This document shows positions 62,167-64,000 of a stretch of 64,000 bases of DNA, one piece after another. This DNA comes from Paludibacteraceae bacterium. Its GTDB lineage: Bacteria > Bacteroidota > Bacteroidia > Bacteroidales > Paludibacteraceae. The stretch covers positions 1 to 64,000 of the forward strand of contig JAFGVV010000053.1 of assembly GCA_016937795.1 (NCBI GenBank), given 5' to 3'. Every line of letters begins with the position of its first letter. The stretch's first letter is position 1. Both the position numbers and the translations under genes were made by a program. Under the pieces are notes generated by a model. That model searched no databases. It was not told the DNA's origin and saw only the letters and a list, made by a program, of their open reading frames with translations.

Positions 62167-63543
62167 ATGAGTAGGAAACTTGTACAGCCAATAGATGATG
62201 AGTCGGGTGAAATAATAAAGCGTTATGAGAATTTTCTGGAAGGCAAAGCCCCGGGATATTTTGATGTGGAAGAACTTGAAGCCATCGTTGACTACTATTT
62301 GCGAAAAGGTAAAACGACCGATAGCAGTCGTGCGCTTGAGCTTGGGTTGAAATTGCACCCCGGCAGTAATGAGCTGAAAACCAAACGCGCGAAAATATAC
62401 CTGGCTTCCGACGAAACTCATAAGGCTATGCATATTCTTGATTCGTTGGGTAATACAGGTGAATACGAAGTCTATTTACTGCGTATAGAAGCTTTACTGA
62501 AATTGCTACGAAACAAAGAAGCCCGCCAGGTTGCCGAACAGCTTATGAATGCCGAAAACGACGATCTCGATAATATTGCACTCGATATCGCGTTTATTTT
62601 CATTGCACAATTCAATTTCGAAGATGCACTTTTTTTTCTGAAAAAAGGCGATGCGTTTTTCAATAAAAATATTGATTTGCTTTTCGAACTGGCTTTTTGT
62701 TATGAGCAAAGTTCCGAAAACGAAAAAGCAATAGAAACCTACAACCGCATTGTAGATATCGATTCATATTCTTCTGAGGCATGGTTTAACATGGGGCAGG
62801 TTTATTTTGCATTGCAGGATTTCAAAAATGCAATTGATGCTTATGATTTTGCATTGGCCATCAATGGAAATGATCCGCTTACCACACTCCAAAAAGCCCA
62901 TGCGCATTTCCAGAACAACGAGTTCAACGATGCTATAGATGCTTATAACGAATATGCCGTTTTTGCAATAGACAAATGGCAGGTACATTTGTTTATAGGC
63001 GAATGCTATGAACGTCTCGAGATATTCGATCAAGCCATAATGCATTATAATGCATCGCTAACCGAACTTCCCGATAACTACGAGGCTCTGACAGGTTTGG
63101 CTGTATGTTATCTCGAAAAAGAAGACTTTGAAACCAGTCTTCGCTATGTAAACGAAGCTATAAAAATTGATGCCAAACAAGCTGATGCATGGGTATATAT
63201 GGCCGAGGGGCTTGTTGGATTGAATGACATTGACAATGCATTGCTAGCCTATCTCGAAGCCATTATTCTCGACCCTAATCAGCCCGATACATTTATGGCC
63301 ATTGCCAATATCTGTATGGACAAAATGGAGTACGAAACGGCTCTCAAATACTATCTATCAGCATACGATCTCGATCCAGCGCTTGAGCATATCGATTTGT
63401 TTCTAGCAGTAGCATTCTGTAAAACTGAAAATTACAGCAAAGCAAAACTTCATCTGCGTAAAGCTATCGAACAAGATCTCGATGCCGGAAGTCTGTTTCT
63501 TGAGCTTTGTCCCGAAGCGCTAACAAAAGGATATTTAGATTAA
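62167..63543 (+). CDS. tetratricopeptide repeat protein (458 aa)
   Basis: 458 residues with no signal peptide, so cytoplasmic. Eight to ten TPR units fill most of the length, such as EAWFNMGQVYFALQDFKNAIDAYDFALAI, EALTGLAVCYLEKEDFETSLRYVNEAIKI and DTFMAIANICMDKMEYETALKYYLSAYDL, each about 34 residues. An N-terminal acidic region (about 1-40) may be a separate module. It starts 27 bases before aroE, and the two are likely co-transcribed; conserved pairing of a TPR protein with shikimate dehydrogenase occurs in Bacteroidota. Its client is unknown. Confidence 0.85.
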   Translation: MSRKLVQPIDDESGEIIKRYENFLEGKAPGYFDVEELEAIVDYYLRKGKTTDSSRALELGLKLHPGSNELKTKRAKIYLASDETHKAMHILDSLGNTGEYEVYLLRIEALLKLLRNKEARQVAEQLMNAENDDLDNIALDIAFIFIAQFNFEDALFFLKKGDAFFNKNIDLLFELAFCYEQSSENEKAIETYNRIVDIDSYSSEAWFNMGQVYFALQDFKNAIDAYDFALAINGNDPLTTLQKAHAHFQNNEFNDAIDAYNEYAVFAIDKWQVHLFIGECYERLEIFDQAIMHYNASLTELPDNYEALTGLAVCYLEKEDFETSLRYVNEAIKIDAKQADAWVYMAEGLVGLNDIDNALLAYLEAIILDPNQPDTFMAIANICMDKMEYETALKYYLSAYDLDPALEHIDLFLAVAFCKTENYSKAKLHLRKAIEQDLDAGSLFLELCPEALTKGYLD

Positions 63544-63569
63544 TAAACTATTTTTTCAGCCACTAACTT

Positions 63570-64000
63570 ATGCGTAACTTCGGACTTATCGGCTTTCCGT
63601 TAGGACATTCGTTTTCAAAAAAATATTTTACTGATAAATTCGCACACAAAAATATCGATGCAGAATATCAACTTTACGAACTGAAAAGTATTGAGGAGTT
63701 TGATTCACTGATAAAAAAAGTTAAGCTGAATGGTCTTAATGTAACTATTCCTTACAAAGAACAGGTGATTCCTTTTCTTGACAAATTGGATGAAACAGCA
63801 GCTCAGATTGGAGCTGTAAATGTGATTCGTTTTGAATATGAGAACGAAAAAACCGTGCTTACCGGCTACAATAGCGACGTCATTGGATTCGAAAATTCGC
63901 TAAAACCGTTTTTGAAGCCTGATCATCAAAAAGCCCTGATTTTGGGAACGGGTGGCGCCTCGAAAGCCATTTTCTACAGTTTGCAAAAGTTGGGAATTGC
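63570..64000 (+). CDS. aroE: shikimate dehydrogenase, partial
   Basis: The first 143 codons are in the window; the gene runs off the right edge. It begins MRNFGLIGFPLGHSFSKKYF, the characteristic N-terminal motif with the substrate-contacting Ser. Next come NVTIPYKEQV (about 59-68, with the catalytic-site Lys of this motif) and YNSDVIGF (about 103-110, catalytic Asp), then LILGTGGASKAIFYSLQKLG, the NADPH-binding loop. It reduces 3-dehydroshikimate to shikimate in aromatic amino acid synthesis. It starts 26 bases after the TPR protein stop. Confidence 0.93.
   Translation, partial: MRNFGLIGFPLGHSFSKKYFTDKFAHKNIDAEYQLYELKSIEEFDSLIKKVKLNGLNVTIPYKEQVIPFLDKLDETAAQIGAVNVIRFEYENEKTVLTGYNSDVIGFENSLKPFLKPDHQKALILGTGGASKAIFYSLQKLGI

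Noticed and set aside
1..64000. CRISPR arrays, tRNA or rRNA genes and insertion sequences with a transposase
   Set aside because: No evenly spaced direct repeats, cloverleaf/T-loop pattern, rRNA motif or transposase sequence was seen.

Overview
The window looks like chromosome from a member of the Bacteroidota, probably Bacteroidales-like. Evidence: several genes are preceded by the Bacteroidota -7 promoter element TAnnTTTG (in the best case TTTG-N19-TACTTTTG before lptB). Two secreted proteins end in type IX secretion (Por) sorting domains. Other lineage-typical genes are a fused CcsBA, a BspA-like leucine-rich repeat protein, DUF4861 next to GH28, and primase-like BT4734/VirE_N and DUF3987 genes beside a tyrosine recombinase. 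Most genes are on the minus strand.

1-1.7 kb: a metal-responsive operon read leftward: Fur-family regulator, secreted Cys/His-rich protein, TRASH-like membrane protein, an unlisted 43-residue membrane peptide, and the first 32 codons of a CusA/CzcA-type RND pump. A 15-bp palindrome between the regulator and the next gene is a likely operator.

2-15.7 kb: an integrated island, partly very AT-rich, ending beside the dnaK terminator. From its integrase end it holds a zinc-finger/HTH protein, a tyrosine recombinase, an unknown 331-residue protein, CGGAGTG repeats, two HTH proteins, BT4734/VirE_N and DUF3987 replication-type proteins, then a defence cargo: two D12-class adenine methyltransferases, an AlwI-family endonuclease and a catalytically dead long Argonaute, all in the same direction and tightly packed. 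An inactive pAgo downstream of a type IIS-like restriction-modification set is one of the two most interesting arrangements here.

15.8-36.7 kb: mainly housekeeping genes: dnaK, a DAACS symporter, DUF4861 and GH28 pectin-type genes, a ClC channel, xseB, a B3/B4 protein, the hpt-adk-obgE-pgeF series, a TIGR02757 protein, gpmI, lysO, and a large BspA-like secreted protein.

36.9-38.2 kb: a CDGSH iron-sulfur protein, a MITE-like element with terminal inverted repeats, and a thioredoxin-like pseudogene with no recognisable start on the far side of the element and three in-frame stops.

38.3-50.6 kb: a minus-strand electron-transfer cluster: DUF2271 lipoprotein, CDF transporter, cytochrome c maturation protein CcsBA, membrane cytochrome b, membrane-anchored FAD/ferredoxin-like protein, a 20-haem and a 13-haem cytochrome c, and an outer-membrane beta-barrel. 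It has the parts needed to move electrons from cytoplasmic carriers across both membranes, and is the other candidate for an undescribed system.

51-64 kb: lptB, a GNAT acetyltransferase enclosed by 25-bp perfect inverted repeats, ribonuclease Z, a CotH/ricin-like secreted protein, a second copy of the MITE, an outer-membrane barrel plus TPR protein pair, a NUDIX hydrolase, a TPR protein and the start of aroE. I saw no rRNA, tRNA, CRISPR array or transposase gene.
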